7,013 nt of DNA. Source: an uncultured beta proteobacterium (GTDB lineage: Bacteria > Pseudomonadota > Gammaproteobacteria > Burkholderiales > Burkholderiaceae_C). The stretch covers positions 1-7,013 of the forward strand of contig CAILKA010000256.1 of NCBI GenBank assembly GCA_903834645.1. The letters run 5' to 3'. Numbering within the stretch: position 1 is the first letter of the stretch; each line of letters opens with the position of its first letter. Below, piece by piece: positions 6,141 to 7,013 of the stretch. The notes under the pieces were generated by a model that saw only the letters and a list, made by a program, of their open reading frames with translations, made no database searches and was not told the origin of the DNA. Both the position numbers and the translations under genes were made by a program.

Positions 6141-6932
6141 ATGTCCGAAGCCACCATCCTCGTGTCGGGCGCAGGCCCGGTTCGCGTGCTCACGCTGAAC
6201 CGTCCGGCCTCGCTCAACGCCTTCACCGCCCAGATGCACGGCGTGCTGCTGCCAGCGCTCGAAGAGGCGGCGGCCGACCCTGGCGTTCGGGCCGTGATCC
6301 TGACCGGTGCAGGCCGGGGCTTCTGCGCCGGCCAGGACCTCTCCGATCCCTCGATGGTCGGCTCGGGCGGCCCGCCAGACGTGGGGGCGGTGGTGGACCG
6401 CTACTACCGGCCGCTGGCCACCCGCGTGCGCACGATGCCGGTTCCCGTGATCGCCGCCGTCAACGGTGTGGCCGCGGGCGCGGGCGCCAACCTCGCGCTG
6501 TGCTGCGACTTCGTGCTGGCCGCGCGTGGCGCGAGCTTCATCCAGGCCTTCAGCAAGATCGGCCTGGTGCCTGATTGCGGCGGCACCTGGCTGCTGCCGC
6601 GCCTGGTGGGGCGCGCGCGCGCCATCGGCCTGGCGATGTCGGGCGACAAGCTGCCGGCCGAGGAGGCCGAGCGCATCGGCCTCATCTGGCGCGCCGTCGA
6701 CGATGCGTCGTTGATGGACGAGGCCATGAAGCTGGCCACGCGCCTGGCGGCGATGCCCAGCCGCGCGCTGGCCGAGACGCGCCGCGCGATCGACACGTCG
6801 ATGACGATGGAGTTCGGCGAGGCGCTGCGCCTGGAGGCGAGCACGCAGGGCGAGCTCGGGCGCGCGCACGATTTCGCCGAAGGCGTGTCGGCCTTCCTCA
6901 CCAAGCGCAGCCCCACCTTCAAGGACCGCTGA
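6141..6932 (+). CDS. paaG: 2-(1,2-epoxy-1,2-dihydrophenyl)acetyl-CoA isomerase PaaG
   Basis: This crotonase-fold enzyme of the aerobic phenylacetate pathway converts ring-1,2-epoxyphenylacetyl-CoA to oxepin-CoA ahead of ring cleavage by PaaZ. PaaG also shifts a double bond later in the pathway. Its 263 residues match E. coli PaaG (262) and align with it along the full length as I recall that sequence. Landmarks are LTLNRPASLNAF (17-28), LTGAGRGFCAGQDL (54-67), NGVAAGAGANLAL (108-120, oxyanion-hole region), FSKIGLVPDCGGTWLLPR (137-154) with the likely catalytic Asp145, and the C-terminal EGVSAFLTKRSP (247-258). The PDCGGTWLLPR string separates PaaG from ordinary enoyl-CoA hydratases, which usually have Glu in this region. 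The start is fixed by AGGAGA 9 bases upstream. It appears to be the first gene of a paa operon, with one base between its stop and the next start, probably under repression through the palindrome at 6055-6068. Confidence 0.94.
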   Translation: MSEATILVSGAGPVRVLTLNRPASLNAFTAQMHGVLLPALEEAAADPGVRAVILTGAGRGFCAGQDLSDPSMVGSGGPPDVGAVVDRYYRPLATRVRTMPVPVIAAVNGVAAGAGANLALCCDFVLAARGASFIQAFSKIGLVPDCGGTWLLPRLVGRARAIGLAMSGDKLPAEEAERIGLIWRAVDDASLMDEAMKLATRLAAMPSRALAETRRAIDTSMTMEFGEALRLEASTQGELGRAHDFAEGVSAFLTKRSPTFKDR

Positions 6933-6933
6933 G

Positions 6934-7013
6934 ATGGATCCCCAGGCGATCGCCCAGGCCGTGCGCGAAGCCATGTGGCGCGACGACCACGTGCTGCACT
7001 GGCTCGGCATCGA
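6934..7013 (+). CDS. paaI: Probable phenylacetate-pathway thioesterase PaaI, N-terminal fragment
   Basis: Only the first 26 codons are present: MDPQAIAQAVREAMW, then RDDHVLHWLGI, cut by the window edge. The pattern of a short amphipathic helix followed by a 'xxLGI(E)' strand start is how PaaI hotdog-fold thioesterases begin. PaaI hydrolyses hydroxyphenylacetyl-CoA and other stalled CoA esters of the pathway and so frees CoA. The ATG lies one base after the paaG stop, so the two are surely co-transcribed. The catalytic part is outside the window. The call rests on this short N-terminus and the neighbour, and another paa gene or small hotdog protein remains possible. Confidence 0.68.
   Translation, partial: MDPQAIAQAVREAMWRDDHVLHWLGI

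Noticed and set aside
4500..7010. An 836-codon open frame on the minus strand spanning the peptidase and paaG
   Set aside because: It lies antisense to two clearly recognised genes with intact family motifs. Its product is His/Arg/Gln-rich with no recognisable domain, as expected when a high-GC3 gene is read in the opposite frame. It also runs through the paa promoter and operator.
1..7013. Mobile elements, CRISPR arrays, tRNA/rRNA genes, or a defence or toxin-antitoxin system
   Set aside because: I looked for spaced direct repeats, transposase or integrase motifs, tRNA-like cloverleaf segments and short paired genes, and saw none. Composition and codon style look even across the window, with no sign of recent transfer.

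Overview
This is a very GC-rich stretch (about 70% G+C, third codon positions mostly G or C) of what looks like an ordinary chromosome. Gene content and protein style (betaproteobacterial-type ApaH, a SapC-family protein, a phenylacetate gene cluster opening with paaG and a paaI-like gene) suggest a betaproteobacterium of the order Burkholderiales, possibly near Rubrivivax/Leptothrix. That placement is inference: there is no rRNA or other marker here.

Layout. Bases 1-159 contain no gene I can support. apaH (Ap4A hydrolase) lies on the minus strand at 160-981. An 89-base divergent gap (982-1070) separates it from a plus-strand pair: a CNNM/CBS/CorC-type membrane protein (1071-2375) and a SapC-family protein (2372-3145), joined by an ATGA stop/start overlap. 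A 38-base convergent gap follows. Then comes a minus-strand agmatine/peptidylarginine-deiminase-family protein with a Tat-like export signal (3184-4593). Only 26 bases away, divergently, a leucyl-aminopeptidase-family (M17) enzyme starts (4620-5996). A 144-base regulatory gap (5997-6140) precedes paaG (6141-6932) and the first codons of a probable paaI (from 6934), which runs off the window.

How the parts work together. The clearest functional unit is the right-hand end: the start of a phenylacetate-degradation operon. PaaG isomerises the ring-epoxide CoA ester to the oxepin, and PaaI is the thioesterase that rescues stalled CoA intermediates. Just upstream is a perfect 14-bp inverted repeat, CGACCG-TG-CGGTCG, placed where transcription from a plausible -35/-10 pair would begin. 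This is the expected architecture for a TetR-type repressor such as PaaR. The other genes look like housekeeping or accessory genes: nucleotide-alarmone hydrolysis, a transporter-like membrane protein, an exported deiminase and a cytosolic peptidase. I found no CRISPR array, tRNA, rRNA, insertion sequence, phage gene or toxin-antitoxin pair, and no convincing new multi-gene system. The best leads are the paa operator, the coupled corC-like/sapC pair, a run of competing inverted repeats in the corC-like leader, and the exported deiminase.
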